Shown: positions 29,086 through 39,136, counted from the stretch's first letter. The stretch is 64,000 bases of DNA from Blastocatellia bacterium (GCA_021463145.1 JAJTWZ010000001.1:124001-188000), one strand, 5' to 3'. Program-made: numbers and translations. Notes: generated by a model from the letters alone, not told the origin.

Positions 29086-30129
29086 TCACTCGGTTTCGTA
29101 CTCCGCTTCCGTTCGTCTCTTCCGATGGAAGAACCAGGCGATTCCGACGCTCACCGTATACAGCGCGATCATCGGCGCCGCAAAAACGAGCAGGTTGGGG
29201 ATGTCGGCTGTCGGCGACACGACCGCCGCCACCAGGAAGATCCCGATCAACGCGTAACGCCAGAACTTGATGAGCATACCGGCCGTCAGCAGACCCAACC
29301 GGGCCAGAAAGTAAGTCACCGTGGGGATCTGGAACACGAGGCCCAGGCCGAGCATTATGAAGAGGATGAGGTCGAAGTACTCGTCGGCGTTGATGAGCGG
29401 CTGGAAGTTGCCTTCTCCCAGTTGAATCAGGTACTTGCACGCAGCCGGGAATGCGATCTCGTACGCAAAGAACACGCCCAGGCCGAAACACACCGTTCCA
29501 AGGCCGACGAATGGCACAACGTAGGATCGCTCGTGTGCGTAGAGGCCGGGCGAGATGAATCCCCAAAGCTGGAAGAGCAGGAACGGCATCGCGAAGACTA
29601 TCGCCGTGTAGAAGGCTACCTTTACATAAAGGTTGAACGTCCCTTGCACGGTCTCGACTACCAGCCTGTCGCCCGGCTGCGCATACGTAGCGGTCGCGAC
29701 GAGTTCGGCCGGCAGCGGCGAGCCTTCGGGAAACAGCTTCTGCCCGACGCCCCAAGGTCGCGACGGAACGATGGTCCTCCCGGCGTCCGAATCCTCGATG
29801 CGGGCAGCGATAGTCGTTCCGGCCGGAATCTCGACTCCATCGAGCTGCACGGGAGCCCGGAACGTGTACTGGATTTCGGTGCCGGCCGCGATCGCGAGAA
29901 GGTCGGTTGTGCCTGCCGACGTGACCGACACCTGCTGGGCCGCCTTGGCCTCGGCTAGCGCCGCGGTAACCGGAACCGACAGGAAATTGAAGATCCGGTC
30001 GGCGAACACCCAGCCGACCACGAACATCACCGCAATCGCGATCGCCGACCTTACGAGGCGCGAACGCAGCTCGTCGAGATGCTCGAGGAACGACATCTCG
30101 TGACCGGACGCGGACGGGGTGCCGGGCAT
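29086..30129 (-). CDS. tatC: Sec-independent translocase TatC with a large periplasmic insert
   Basis: Core of the twin-arginine translocase that exports folded proteins. The N-terminal FLEHLDELRSRL motif and the FAMPFLLFQLWGFISPGLYAHER region are typical. Length is 347 residues, against about 250 usually. The excess is an insert of about 90 residues (66-155) in the first periplasmic loop, between TM1 and the conserved TFNLYVKVAFY segment. The insert looks beta-rich and contains TTDLLAIAAGTEIQYTFRAP and a Pro/Gly-rich part. Five bases after tatA/B. Confidence 0.93.
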   Translation of the reverse strand: MPGTPSASGHEMSFLEHLDELRSRLVRSAIAIAVMFVVGWVFADRIFNFLSVPVTAALAEAKAAQQVSVTSAGTTDLLAIAAGTEIQYTFRAPVQLDGVEIPAGTTIAARIEDSDAGRTIVPSRPWGVGQKLFPEGSPLPAELVATATYAQPGDRLVVETVQGTFNLYVKVAFYTAIVFAMPFLLFQLWGFISPGLYAHERSYVVPFVGLGTVCFGLGVFFAYEIAFPAACKYLIQLGEGNFQPLINADEYFDLILFIMLGLGLVFQIPTVTYFLARLGLLTAGMLIKFWRYALIGIFLVAAVVSPTADIPNLLVFAAPMIALYTVSVGIAWFFHRKRRTEAEYETE

Positions 30130-30134
30130 CGTGA

Positions 30135-30494
30135 CTACGACACCGATGGCGTCGTGCGCTCGACCGGCTGCGGCTCGACCTCTTCGACCGCCGGGAGAGT
30201 GGCGTGAGCGAGTTTCTCCGCGGAAGCTCTGGCCGCATCCGGATCGGCATCGATGATCGTCGGTTCCGCGGATCGGGCCATCGAGTTGACGGCTGGCTTC
30301 GGCTCGACCGGACGCCGTTTCTCGAGGTCGACCTCGTCTTCCCAGGTCCGCTTGAAGTCTTCCGACGCACGCTTGAACTGCCCAAGCGCACTGCCGATCG
30401 TCTTGCCGAGCTCGGGCAGCTTCCGCGGACCGAAAATCAGCAGCGCAATAATGAAGATGAAGAAGAGTTCCGTGAACCCGAGGCTTCCAAACAT
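30135..30494 (-). CDS. twin-arginine translocase TatA/TatB-type subunit
   Basis: 119 residues. The N-terminal helix with FGPRKLPELGKTIGSALGQF is characteristic of TatA/TatB. The FGP hinge, the long amphipathic helix and a long acidic/Pro-rich tail are all visible. The length is intermediate: TatA is usually under 90 residues and TatB longer, so I do not assign a letter. Cotranscribed with tatC. Confidence 0.9.
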   Translation of the reverse strand: MFGSLGFTELFFIFIIALLIFGPRKLPELGKTIGSALGQFKRASEDFKRTWEDEVDLEKRRPVEPKPAVNSMARSAEPTIIDADPDAARASAEKLAHATLPAVEEVEPQPVERTTPSVS

Positions 30495-30690
30495 CCGATG
30501 AAACGCTCCCTCGGCGGCCCGTTACCGCTCACCGTTCTTCCCGTTCGAACCGCCTGAAGTCTAGGCCCGGCCCCGGACCGTGTCAACGCACCGCCCCGAA
30601 TACGACTCGCGCCAGTCCCTTCAAGTCGGGAAAGCTCGCGAAGTCCTTCCTACGAGCGCTCAAACCATTGCGGATGTGCGATCTGGCGGT

Positions 30691-32256
30691 CTAGGACATC
30701 CAGTAACTCCGATCCAGCGAGCGGTACCTCACGGCTTCGGCCACATCCGATGCGGCGATGTTGTCGCGCCCGGCCAGATCCGCCATGGTTCGCGCCACCT
30801 TGAGAATCCGATGGTAGGCGCGTGCAGACAGTCCCATTCGCTTTACCGCCGACTCCAGTCGCGATTGCGACGCGGCGTCGAGCGCGCAGTGCTCGCGAAC
30901 GAGCCGCGCCGACATGAGATGGTTGGAGCGGATTGGCTCGCCAGCGCTCCGGAAGCGATGCGCTTGGCGCTCGCGGGCCTCCACTACTCGTTGCCGGATG
31001 GCGGATGACGGCTCGGCGGCCTTCGTCGACGAGAGTTCGGCGTACTGCAGCGCCGGTACTTCGATCTGGATGTCGATGCGATCGAGCAACGGGCCGGAGA
31101 TCCGCGCAACGTAACGCTGGATCTGGTGTGGAGAGCAGCGGCATTGACCGGTCGGGTCGCCCCATCGTCCGCACGGGCACGGATTGAGCGCAGCCACGAG
31201 CATCAACCGCGCTGGAAACGTGAGAGACATCATCGCGCGGCTGATCGTCACGTTGCCGTCTTCGAGCGGTTGCCGCAGCACTTCGAGCGCGTTGCGGTCG
31301 AACTCCGGCAACTCGTCCAGAAAGAGTATTCCATTGTGCGCGAGCGAGACCTCGCCCGGGCGCGGCGGAGCGCCGCCGCCAACCAGTCCCGCGTCGGACA
31401 CCGTGTGATGGGGCGCTCGAAACGGGCGCACGCGCACGAGTCCGCCGCCGTTGGTCAGACCGGCCACCGAGTGAACGACGGACGTTTCGAGCGCTTCTTC
31501 GAACGTGAATGGAGGAAGAATTGTAGGAATTCGCTTCGCGAGCATGGTCTTGCCGCTTCCCGGCGGGCCGATCATCAGCAGGTTGTGACCTCCGGCCGCC
31601 GCTACTTCCAGCGCTCGCTTCGACGATGCCTGCCCCTTCACCTCCGAGAAGTCCACGGAGTAGGCATTCAGGCCATCGAGCAGCGCATCCGGATCGAGCC
31701 GTACCGGCATCGGCGACTGCCGATCCGCTATCGACCGAACGAGGCGCGCGACATCGGCCAGTGTCGCGGCGGCGAAAACGTCGACGCCGCGCACGACGGC
31801 GGCTTCTTCCACCGATTCCTCCGACACGACGAGTCGCCGGACACCGGTGCGCGCACACGCGACCGCGACAGCCAGCGCTCCGCGGACCGGCCGCACCCGC
31901 CCGTCGAGACCGAGTTCGCCATAGAAAAGCGTGTCGCTTATCCGCTCGATGTTCTTTCCCAACGTTCCGCTCGCCGCGAGAATCCCGACGGCGACGGGAA
32001 GATCGAACCCGGATCCCCCCTTCCGGATGTCGGCTGGCGCCAGGTTCACGGTGACGCGTGCGAATGGAAAGGCGAACCCGGTGTTCGCGATCGCCGACCG
32101 GATCCGCTGGCGCGACTCGCGGACTGCGGCATCCGGCAGTCCAACCATGTGAAATGTGCTGTTCTGATCGCCGGGAACAGGCTTGATATCGACTTCGGCG
32201 TCGATGGGACTTGCTTCGACGCCGATCAGCGACGCCGTCTTGACGGTAAAGTGCAC
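30691..32256 (-). CDS. comM: YifB/ComM-type Mg-chelatase-like AAA+ ATPase
   Basis: About 521 residues. The N-terminal S5/Lon-like domain carries [18 protein letters not shown] and [14 protein letters not shown]. The central AAA+ domain has Walker A GPPGSGKT followed by MLAKR, and the Mg_chelatase signature [17 protein letters not shown] with Walker [10 protein letters not shown]. The C-terminal domain has [21 protein letters not shown]. ComM acts as a branch-migration helicase in natural transformation in Vibrio. The start is the GTG at 32256, which has a GGAGG nine bases upstream; the longer open frame before it shows no homology. Confidence 0.93.
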   Translation of the reverse strand: MHFTVKTASLIGVEASPIDAEVDIKPVPGDQNSTFHMVGLPDAAVRESRQRIRSAIANTGFAFPFARVTVNLAPADIRKGGSGFDLPVAVGILAASGTLGKNIERISDTLFYGELGLDGRVRPVRGALAVAVACARTGVRRLVVSEESVEEAAVVRGVDVFAAATLADVARLVRSIADRQSPMPVRLDPDALLDGLNAYSVDFSEVKGQASSKRALEVAAAGGHNLLMIGPPGSGKTMLAKRIPTILPPFTFEEALETSVVHSVAGLTNGGGLVRVRPFRAPHHTVSDAGLVGGGAPPRPGEVSLAHNGILFLDELPEFDRNALEVLRQPLEDGNVTISRAMMSLTFPARLMLVAALNPCPCGRWGDPTGQCRCSPHQIQRYVARISGPLLDRIDIQIEVPALQYAELSSTKAAEPSSAIRQRVVEARERQAHRFRSAGEPIRSNHLMSARLVREHCALDAASQSRLESAVKRMGLSARAYHRILKVARTMADLAGRDNIAASDVAEAVRYRSLDRSYWMS

Positions 32257-32369
32257 GGTTATCGACCTCCGCTTTACGAAAAAGGGCCGCAGCCGTGGCC
32301 GGCGCTTGTGGCGGCGGTCCAGGTCGGCGACCCATGATCGAGTCTGCGAAGGTTGAAGTTGCGTGCGAT

Positions 32370-33881
32370 CTAGTCGCCGAACCGGATTCCCTGGGCGAGT
32401 GGCAACTCGCTCCCGTAGTTGATCGTGTTCGTTTGCCGGCGCATGTAGGCCTTCCACGAGTCCGAGCCGCTCTCACGGCCGCCACCCGTCTCCTTTTCAC
32501 CGCCAAAGGCGCCGCCGATCTCCGCGCCACTCGTTCCGAGATTGACGTTCGCAATGCCGCAATCGGAACCAAGTGCCGACAGGAAGTGCTCGGACGACCG
32601 CACGCTGTCAGTGAAGATCGCCGACGACAGGCCCTGCGGCACGTCGTTCTGGATCCTGATGGCCTCCTCGAGCGAGTCGACTTCGATCAGGTAGACGATC
32701 GGCGCGAAAGTCTCCTCGTGCGTGACCCCCATCCCGGCGTTTGCGCGAATGATAGCCGGCTCGACGAAAAAGCCAGGTCGATCCAGCCGGTTGCCACCGT
32801 AGAGCAACTCGCCCCCCTGCTCCTTCGCGAGTGCGATCGCGCTCGTCATGCTCCGGACCGCGCGCTCGTTGACCAGCGGTCCCATCAATGTGCCCTCTTC
32901 GAGCGGATCGCCAATCGCGACGGTCTCGTATGCCGAGACCAGCTTCGCCGCGAACTCGCCGGCTATTCCCTTCTGAAGCAGCACTCGCCGCGTCGACGTG
33001 CAGCGCTGCCCGGCCGTCCCGACTGCACCGAACAGGACGGCGCGAAGGGCAAGGTCGAGGCGGGCATCGTCGAGTACGATGATCGCGTTGTTCCCGCCGA
33101 GTTCGAGGAGCGACCGGCCGAGACGCCGGGCGACCGTTTCGCCTACCGAGCGGCCCATCGCGCAGCTACCGGTTGCCGAAACCAGCGGGATGCGCCGGTC
33201 CTCTGCCATTGCAACACCAATTTCGCGGCCCCCTGCGACGAGCGGGAAGAGTCCGGGAACGCCGTGCTCGCGAAGAATGGGCTCGACTATCCTGGTCGTC
33301 GCGATCGCGGTCAGTGGGGTTTCCTCCGAGGGCTTCCAGACCACTGAATCGCCGCACACGGCAGCCAGCAGGGCGTTCCACGACCAGACTGCGACGGGGA
33401 AATTGAAGGCGGAGATCACCCCGACGACCCCAAGCGGATGCCACTGCTCGTACATTCTGTGCGACGGTCGCTCCGAGTGAATCGTCAGTCCGTAGAGTTG
33501 GCGCGAAAGTCCAACGGCAAAGTCGGCGATGTCGATCATCTCCTGAACCTCACCCTCGCCTTCGGCGCGGATCTTTCCGGTCTCCATTGTCACGAGGGCG
33601 CCAAGTGCGGCCTTGTTCTCGCGAAGCGCGTTGCCGATCTGTCTGACCACTTCTCCGCGCTTCGGCGCCGGCATCAATCGCCAGACTTCGAAGGCGTGGC
33701 GCGCCGCCTCGACTGCGCGATCGTAGTCATTCCGGCTCCCCATCTGAACCGTCGCTATTGCCTCGCCGGTCGCCGGATTGATCGACACGAGGTCGCCACC
33801 GCCGGGCGCCTCGACCCAGCTGTCCGTGTACACACCGGAATTCACCGGTCCCAGTCCGAGTTGTTTCAGTATGTCGCTCAT
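32370..33881 (-). CDS. ALDH7-type aldehyde dehydrogenase (aminoadipate-semialdehyde type)
   Basis: 503 residues. Catalytic Cys294 in [13 protein letters not shown] and general base Glu260 in [12 protein letters not shown]. The NAIIV stretch and the [20 protein letters not shown] region are typical of the ALDH7A/AmaB family, which oxidises alpha-aminoadipate semialdehyde (piperideine-6-carboxylate) in lysine breakdown. No other lysine-catabolism gene is next to it. The start at 33881 is chosen by homology; a strong AGGAGG 41-46 bases upstream does not serve this ATG but faces a 7-codon mini-frame at 33892-33915. Confidence 0.9.
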   Translation of the reverse strand: MSDILKQLGLGPVNSGVYTDSWVEAPGGGDLVSINPATGEAIATVQMGSRNDYDRAVEAARHAFEVWRLMPAPKRGEVVRQIGNALRENKAALGALVTMETGKIRAEGEGEVQEMIDIADFAVGLSRQLYGLTIHSERPSHRMYEQWHPLGVVGVISAFNFPVAVWSWNALLAAVCGDSVVWKPSEETPLTAIATTRIVEPILREHGVPGLFPLVAGGREIGVAMAEDRRIPLVSATGSCAMGRSVGETVARRLGRSLLELGGNNAIIVLDDARLDLALRAVLFGAVGTAGQRCTSTRRVLLQKGIAGEFAAKLVSAYETVAIGDPLEEGTLMGPLVNERAVRSMTSAIALAKEQGGELLYGGNRLDRPGFFVEPAIIRANAGMGVTHEETFAPIVYLIEVDSLEEAIRIQNDVPQGLSSAIFTDSVRSSEHFLSALGSDCGIANVNLGTSGAEIGGAFGGEKETGGGRESGSDSWKAYMRRQTNTINYGSELPLAQGIRFGD

Positions 33882-33891
33882 CCGTCGCCGG

Positions 33892-33915
33892 TCACCGTGC
33901 GAGCGTGGTCGCCAC
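33892..33915 (-). CDS. possible 7-codon leader peptide upstream of the ALDH gene
   Basis: A consensus AGGAGG (33927-33922) is followed after six bases by GTG (33915-33913). That GTG opens a frame of seven sense codons (M-A-T-T-L-A-R) ending in TGA, ten bases before the ALDH ATG. The ALDH start itself has only a weak site. A translated leader that couples to the main gene is possible; so is chance. No conservation can be tested here. Confidence 0.25.
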   Translation of the reverse strand: MATTLAR

Positions 33916-34119
33916 GGGACGCCTCCTATGAAAATGGTGCGTTCTCGCGAACCGGGTAGACTAGCGTACGGGCCTCTGGCGCGGCAACCGCGGGGAGCGC
34001 GGACAGTAATCAACAACTACTGGAGAAGACTCACGGGAGTCGTTCCAGTCAATCCAATTCGAGGATCACGTGAATCCCGCCCGCTCTCCCTCGCTCGCGG
34101 CAGCGGACGTCAGGCCCGG

Positions 34120-34494
34120 CTACTCCGGCCGCCAGTCGCTTGGAAACAGGCTTTCTTTCACGCCGAATATCGCGATCACCATCAGTCCGGCCGCCATTGC
34201 GCCAAATACGACATCGCTGGCCACGACGGTCTTCTCCATGAAGAACGACAGAGCTCCGAGCCCACAGAGCAGTCCAACGATCGCGTAGACCGTCGCAGCC
34301 GATATCCGGACCCAGAGCGGGCCCGACGCGCATTCTTCGGGAGGCAGATCGTTGATCAGGCCCACTTCAGACGCCGCGGCCTCGATTGCGCGCTCGAGGG
34401 GGGCGGCGCAACAGACCTCACACGGCGCGCCGTCGTCGGCCAGGGCTTCTCCGCACGCCTCGCAGCGCGCGACCGCGATGCCGGGTTCGGCCAT
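34120..34494 (-). CDS. zinc-ribbon membrane protein of unknown function
   Basis: 124 residues from the ATG that overlaps the ispF stop (ATGA). The N-terminus carries a zinc-ribbon-like pair, CEACG then CEVCC (about residues 11-30). A helical linker and two hydrophobic segments (about 60-110: YAIVGLLCGLGALSFFM, then VFGAMAAGLMVIAIFG) follow. Family not recognised. Probably the last gene of the radA-to-ispF group. Confidence 0.72.
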   Translation of the reverse strand: MAEPGIAVARCEACGEALADDGAPCEVCCAAPLERAIEAAASEVGLINDLPPEECASGPLWVRISAATVYAIVGLLCGLGALSFFMEKTVVASDVVFGAMAAGLMVIAIFGVKESLFPSDWRPE

Positions 34495-34991
34495 CACGAC
34501 GAAACATCCTTCACCCGGTGGATGAGCGCGACCGCGCGAGCGGCTATGCCCTCGCGACGGCCGACCGGTCCAAGGCCTTCGTCGGTCGTGGCTTTGACCG
34601 AGACGCAATCCACATCGACGCGCATGGCGCCGGCGAGTCGCGATTTCATCGACTGTATGTGAGGCTTCATGCGAGGCGCCTCGGCCACGATGATCGAGTC
34701 GACATTGCCGATCGCGTAGCCGCGTTCATCGAGCATCCCCGCCGTACGCCGGAGCAACTCGAGGCTGTCGGCTCCCCGCCACCTCTCGTCCGAGTCGGGA
34801 AAGTGACTCCCGATGTCGCCGAGGGCGGCAGCGCCGAGGAGGGCATCGATGATGGCGTGAGTGAGGGCATCGGCGTCCGAGTGTCCCTTCAGTCCGGTTT
34901 CGTGCTCGATCGTCACGCCGCCGAGAATCAGTTTGCGCCCAGCTACGAGTTGGTGGACGTCGTATCCGATTCCCACGCGGAAACTCGACAT
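34494..34991 (-). CDS. ispF: 2-C-methyl-D-erythritol 2,4-cyclodiphosphate synthase
   Basis: Fifth step of the non-mevalonate isoprenoid pathway. 165 residues from MSSFRVGIGYDVHQL, which carries the zinc-binding Asp-x-His. GHSDADALTHAIIDALLGAA and ALGDIGSHFPDSD complete the metal and active-site residues, and VSVKATTDEGLG lies near the C-terminus. A start 16 codons further upstream is possible but not supported by homology. Directly after ispD, as in many genomes. Confidence 0.95.
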   Translation of the reverse strand: MSSFRVGIGYDVHQLVAGRKLILGGVTIEHETGLKGHSDADALTHAIIDALLGAAALGDIGSHFPDSDERWRGADSLELLRRTAGMLDERGYAIGNVDSIIVAEAPRMKPHIQSMKSRLAGAMRVDVDCVSVKATTDEGLGPVGRREGIAARAVALIHRVKDVSS

Positions 34992-35019
34992 CTGGCGATG
35001 ATAGCACAGCAGACCGGGC

Positions 35020-35745
35020 TCAGGCGGGGCTGGCCGCATCCGTGCTGGAAGGCGCTCCGGATTCGTCGAAGTGGCGCGCGAAGGCCTCGGCGACGATCAG
35101 ATCGTCGGCGCGCGTCACTTTGATATTGAACGGCGAGCCTTCGACGAAGGTGACCGGATACCCGGCGCGCTCAACGATCGACGCCTCGTCCGTTCCAATC
35201 CAGCCCTCTTCCATCGCGGCGGCGATGGATGTCTTCAGAACCGTATAACGGAAAGCCTGCGGAGTCTGGGCCAGAACGATCCTGGAGCGATCGATCGTGC
35301 CCACGATCCGATCGCCGTCGACCTGTTTTACCGTGTCGGGAACGAGCTGCGCCGCAATCGCGGCGCCCGAAACTCGCGCCCGGCTTATTACGGCCCCGAA
35401 GAGAGACGGCGACGCGAAAGGGCGTACCGCATCGTGAACCGCGATTATGTCGTCACCGGATTCAGTCACTGCGGCGAGCGCAAGTGCAACCGAGTCCTGG
35501 CGCAGCTCTCCTCCCACCACAACCTGGCGAAGCTTCGAAATGCCCTCTCGCTCCGCGATCGAGCGAACCCGGTCGAGTTCCTCGGCACCCGTGGCGACGA
35601 CGATGGCGTCGACCAGATCGCACGCCTGCGCATTGCGAAGGCTGCGGGCGAGAATCGAAATGCCAGCCACTTCGAGGTACTGCTTCGGCGTCGGCCCCCC
35701 GATGCGCGTCCCGCGTCCCGCAGCCGGAATCAGGACCGTGTTCAT
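35020..35745 (-). CDS. ispD: 2-C-methyl-D-erythritol 4-phosphate cytidylyltransferase
   Basis: Third step of the non-mevalonate isoprenoid pathway. 241 residues. The N-terminal nucleotide-binding loop PAAGRGTRIGGPTPKQYLEV, the central DIIAVHDAVRPFAS with IAAQLVPDTVKQ, and TDEASIVERAGYPVTFVEGS are all conserved. Located between the PIN/TRAM gene (8-base gap) and ispF (28-base gap). Confidence 0.96.
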   Translation of the reverse strand: MNTVLIPAAGRGTRIGGPTPKQYLEVAGISILARSLRNAQACDLVDAIVVATGAEELDRVRSIAEREGISKLRQVVVGGELRQDSVALALAAVTESGDDIIAVHDAVRPFASPSLFGAVISRARVSGAAIAAQLVPDTVKQVDGDRIVGTIDRSRIVLAQTPQAFRYTVLKTSIAAAMEEGWIGTDEASIVERAGYPVTFVEGSPFNIKVTRADDLIVAEAFARHFDESGAPSSTDAASPA

Positions 35746-35753
35746 CCGTTACT

Positions 35754-36875
35754 TCAGGTCGCGCGGGAAGCCGAGCCCGCAGGGACGGATTTCGCGTCAC
35801 GCTCCCCGCTCGAGTCTCGAGGCGGCGCCTGAGCCGGATCGCGGCCATTTTCGCGCTGCTGGTCGCGGTCCCTCGACCGGCTGTCCTCGCCGTACTTGCC
35901 GAAGATCATCTTGCCAGCGGTGGTCTGCAGGACGCTCGTCACGCTGATATCGATGTTCTTCCCGATCAGGCGTCGAGCGTTGTCGACCACGACCATCGTG
36001 CCGTCGTCGAGGTAAGCGACGCCCTGGTTGTATTCCTTTCCTTCCTTGAGCACGTATACCCGCATGATCTCGCCCGGGAGGACGACCGGCTTCAAGGCGT
36101 TGGCAAGTTCGTTGATGTTGAGCACGGCAACGCCGCGTAGTTGGGCGACCTTGTTGAGGTTGAAGTCGTTGGTAACGATTTTTCCCTCGAGTCGCCGGGC
36201 AAGCTCGATGAGCTTGTGGTCCACCTCGCGTACCTCGGGGAAATCCGTCGTCGAAATCTGAACCTCGGCGCTCGCGTTCTTCTGAATTCGCTGGAGAATG
36301 TCGAGCCCGCGCCGGCCGCGATTTCGTTTGATCGAGTCCGAGCTGTCGGCAATCTGCTGGAGCTCGTGAAGCACGAACTGCGGAATGACGAGTGGGCCGC
36401 CCATGAATCCCGTTTCCGTGATGTCGGCGACACGTCCATCGATTATCACCGACGTATCGAGAATAAGCGGCGGAGTTCGAAGCGTTCCCCGCTCGCTGAA
36501 GATCCCTCCGAGTGCCGAGAGGTCGAGGAAATCGCCCTTGGCCGCGCCAACGATCAATCCCACGTATGCCATGAAGAGCGTCAGCGCGAGGGTGACGAAA
36601 GACCCGAGCTCTTTCGGTACGGCATCCTGCGCCGAAATCAGAAACCCGATGAGGGTCGCACCGACTATGCCGAGAATTGAGCCAACGGCCGCTCCGATAA
36701 GCGTCTTGAGCGTCAGCCGCCTGACTCGCGTTTCGAAGAAGATGATGGCGGCGGCAATCAGAAGCGCCAGCCCGGCCGACATGGCTCGCTCACCTGGAAT
36801 CGGCGAAAGCAGATAACCGGCGCCGACGAGCAATGCCGTAAATCCAATGCGGATGATCAGGAAATCGAGTTGCAT
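35754..36875 (-). CDS. PIN/TRAM-domain membrane protein (YacL-like)
   Basis: 373 residues from MQLDFLIIRIGF. Four N-terminal transmembrane helices (about 5-125) precede a PIN-type nuclease domain whose first motif is ILDTSVIIDGRVADI. Further acidic residues occur in EVDHKLIELARR and IVTNDFNLNKVA. A TRAM RNA-binding domain follows (about 275-340), and the C-terminal 35 residues are charged and disordered. This is the YacL family found next to radA and ispD in Firmicutes. The frame is open further upstream without homology. Confidence 0.92.
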   Translation of the reverse strand: MQLDFLIIRIGFTALLVGAGYLLSPIPGERAMSAGLALLIAAAIIFFETRVRRLTLKTLIGAAVGSILGIVGATLIGFLISAQDAVPKELGSFVTLALTLFMAYVGLIVGAAKGDFLDLSALGGIFSERGTLRTPPLILDTSVIIDGRVADITETGFMGGPLVIPQFVLHELQQIADSSDSIKRNRGRRGLDILQRIQKNASAEVQISTTDFPEVREVDHKLIELARRLEGKIVTNDFNLNKVAQLRGVAVLNINELANALKPVVLPGEIMRVYVLKEGKEYNQGVAYLDDGTMVVVDNARRLIGKNIDISVTSVLQTTAGKMIFGKYGEDSRSRDRDQQRENGRDPAQAPPRDSSGERDAKSVPAGSASRAT

Positions 36876-37045
36876 ATGTAATTGGACCGTCCGAAGCGTG
36901 GGGCGGCTCCAGTCGCATCGTAGCCCATTGCACATGCGAGCGGAAGGACCGGATGATCGATCTCGTTCCGGCTGCCTGGTTGCGCCCTGACCGGGAGGCC
37001 GGGTTCCTGGCACACGGCGGGCGAACCTGTGGGCCGTTGCGCGAT

Positions 37046-38428
37046 TCAGAACAGCGCTTCGATAGCCTCGGCCACCGAGCGCACTCCCACCAGTTCCAGC
37101 CCGTCGTCGAGCATTGGAAGTCCGGCAAGGTTCGTCTGGGGCAACACGGCTCGCCGAAACCCCATCGCCAGGGCTTCCCGCAGCCGCAGAGATGCCTGGG
37201 AAATCGCGCGCACTTCGCCAGCAAGTCCGACCTCTCCGAATACCACCGTCCGTTCGTCGAGCGCCCGATTCCGATGACTGGATGCAATCGCGGCTACGAT
37301 TCCAAGGTCGACGGCCGGCTCGTCGAGCTCGATCCCTCCCGCCACGTTCACGAAGACGTCGTCTCCGATCAATTGCATGCCGAGCCGCTTGTCGAGCATG
37401 GCCATCAGCAGGGCAACTCGACTTGCGTCCACCCCAACCGTCATCCGCTTCCCCGTTCCATACTGGCTCGACGACACCAGCGCCTGAAGCTCCACGAGAA
37501 GCGGGCGCGAGCCCTCGAGGGCAGCGACCACGACCGAGCCAGCGGCACCCACCGGACGCTCGCTAAGAAACATCGCCGAAGGATTGAGGACGGGCACCAG
37601 CCCGCGCTCGGTCATCTCGAAGATTCCGATCTCGTTCGAGGCTCCGAAGCGGTTCTTCACCGCACGCACGATCCTGTGGTTGTGGTGACGCTCGCCCTCG
37701 AAGGAAAGGACGGTATCGACAATGTGCTCGAGCGCCTTAGGTCCGGCGATGTTCCCGTCTTTCGTGACGTGACCGATCAGGAACACCGGGACGGAGAGGC
37801 TTTTCGCGAGCACGAGGAACTGGTTTGCCACCTCGCGAACCTGTGAAACGCTGCCGGGCGCCGATTCAAGTTTCGTCGAATAGATCGTCTGTACCGAATC
37901 GACGATGATGGCTCCCGGGCCCATCGAATCGACCTGCTCGAAGATGCGTTCGAGGCACGTTTCGGGAAGCAGGAAGAGACCATCGGCCGCCAGACCGAGC
38001 CTCTCGCCGCGCAGCTTGATCTGACGCCCCGACTCTTCGCCGCTGACGTAGAGCACGGCGTCATATGAAGCCGCGAGAGAGCTTGCCACCTGCGCCATCA
38101 GAGTCGACTTGCCAACGCCAGGCTCTCCGCCGATCAGTACGAGGCTGCCGGGAACGATCCCACCGCCGAGAACGCGATCGAACTCCGGGATCCCCGACTC
38201 CCGGCGCGAGTCGTCCTGGCTCTCGATCTCGGCGTACGGCATCGGACGCATCGCATTGAGTCCGAACATGCCGCGGTTGGCAGCAGCCGTGGAGGCCGCT
38301 GGCGACGTTCGCTCCTCGACGAAGCCGTTCCATTCTCCGCAATCGGGACACTTGCCGAGCCACTTGGGCGACTGGAATCCGCAGCTCTGACAGGCGTAGA
38401 CGAGGCGCGGCCCCTTTGGCTTCGACAT
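37046..38428 (-). CDS. radA: DNA repair protein RadA/Sms
   Basis: Helicase-like ATPase acting in recombinational repair and branch migration. 460 residues. The N-terminal zinc finger (Cys13/16, Cys27/30) leads to a RecA-like domain with Walker A GGEPGVGKST (100-109) and the RadA-specific KNRFG motif. A C-terminal Lon-like domain ends the protein. It heads the group radA, yacL-like, ispD, ispF; disA, which lies there in Firmicutes, is missing. Confidence 0.96.
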   Translation of the reverse strand: MSKPKGPRLVYACQSCGFQSPKWLGKCPDCGEWNGFVEERTSPAASTAAANRGMFGLNAMRPMPYAEIESQDDSRRESGIPEFDRVLGGGIVPGSLVLIGGEPGVGKSTLMAQVASSLAASYDAVLYVSGEESGRQIKLRGERLGLAADGLFLLPETCLERIFEQVDSMGPGAIIVDSVQTIYSTKLESAPGSVSQVREVANQFLVLAKSLSVPVFLIGHVTKDGNIAGPKALEHIVDTVLSFEGERHHNHRIVRAVKNRFGASNEIGIFEMTERGLVPVLNPSAMFLSERPVGAAGSVVVAALEGSRPLLVELQALVSSSQYGTGKRMTVGVDASRVALLMAMLDKRLGMQLIGDDVFVNVAGGIELDEPAVDLGIVAAIASSHRNRALDERTVVFGEVGLAGEVRAISQASLRLREALAMGFRRAVLPQTNLAGLPMLDDGLELVGVRSVAEAIEALF

Positions 38429-38519
38429 GAGCGCGAGTCTAGCACAGTGACTGACTACCCTCTTGAGACAGGTCCGCGAGGCGCGTATCCTTCGTCAACT
38501 CGACGGGGAGACCGAGACC

Positions 38520-38717
38520 ATGCAAATCCGGAAGATCGTCAACCGCATCATCGCCGACGGCGTCGTCACGCGGTCGGAACGTGCCGAGTTGGTTCACGCA
38601 GTGGCCGAAGATCCTGCTCTGACCGAGGAGGAGCGGCTCGAAGTCGGGCGGTTGGTAGAACTGATCAGGAACGGCGATGTCCGTCTCGTCGATGACGAGA
38701 CGCCTACGAATGCGTGA
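38520..38717 (+). CDS. small hypothetical protein
   Basis: 65 residues, highly charged and predicted helical (MQIRKIVNRIIADGVVTRSE, then LTEEERLEVGRLVELI). The alternation of helices recalls small TerB-like or EF-hand-less helical domains, but I cannot assign a family. A GGGGAG lies nine bases before the ATG at 38520, which supports this start over one at 38463. Divergent from radA. Confidence 0.6.
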   Translation: MQIRKIVNRIIADGVVTRSERAELVHAVAEDPALTEEERLEVGRLVELIRNGDVRLVDDETPTNA

Positions 38718-39136
38718 CGTGAGCGCGGTGCGTCGTTTCACCTCTCGTTCGTGGCGCGCGCCCACTCGCCGTCACTCGCGCTACTGACCCGGTCGCGGCT
38801 GCCACGAGGCGGGATGGCGGCACACGCCGCGGCAGCCGCTGACCCCGGCGAGTGCATCCGCTTCGAGACGCTCGACTGCTCGCGCATCCGCCGGTCACGA
38901 TCGGCGGACGGACAGGAGTCGCGATCAGTACCGCGAGCAACAGCGAGCGGGCTGGCCACCCGGCACGCCCCGGATCGATGGAACGAAGCCGTCTCGGTGC
39001 GCTCACCCGTTCGCTCTCGCTTGCGGTGCCGATCCCGTCGCGGAGGTCGCCACACTCCCGTCAGAGCACGATCCTGCCACGGCGACTGCGGTCCACCTCC
39101 GCGCCGCTTGATCCGGGATCGCTCCAGCAGCTGGTA
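38718..39136. other. 419-base gap with one hairpin and no convincing gene
   Basis: Open frames on both strands cross this stretch, but none has a ribosome binding site with recognisable protein character. A perfect 7-bp inverted repeat TCCGCCG-N8-CGGCGGA (38887-38908) could be a weak terminator for either flanking gene. The flanking genes converge here. Confidence 0.5.

Noticed and set aside
29039-30391. 450-codon minus-strand frame over tatC and tatA/B
   Set aside because: Arg/Ser/Pro-rich shadow in another frame of the tat genes, whose own translations match their families throughout.
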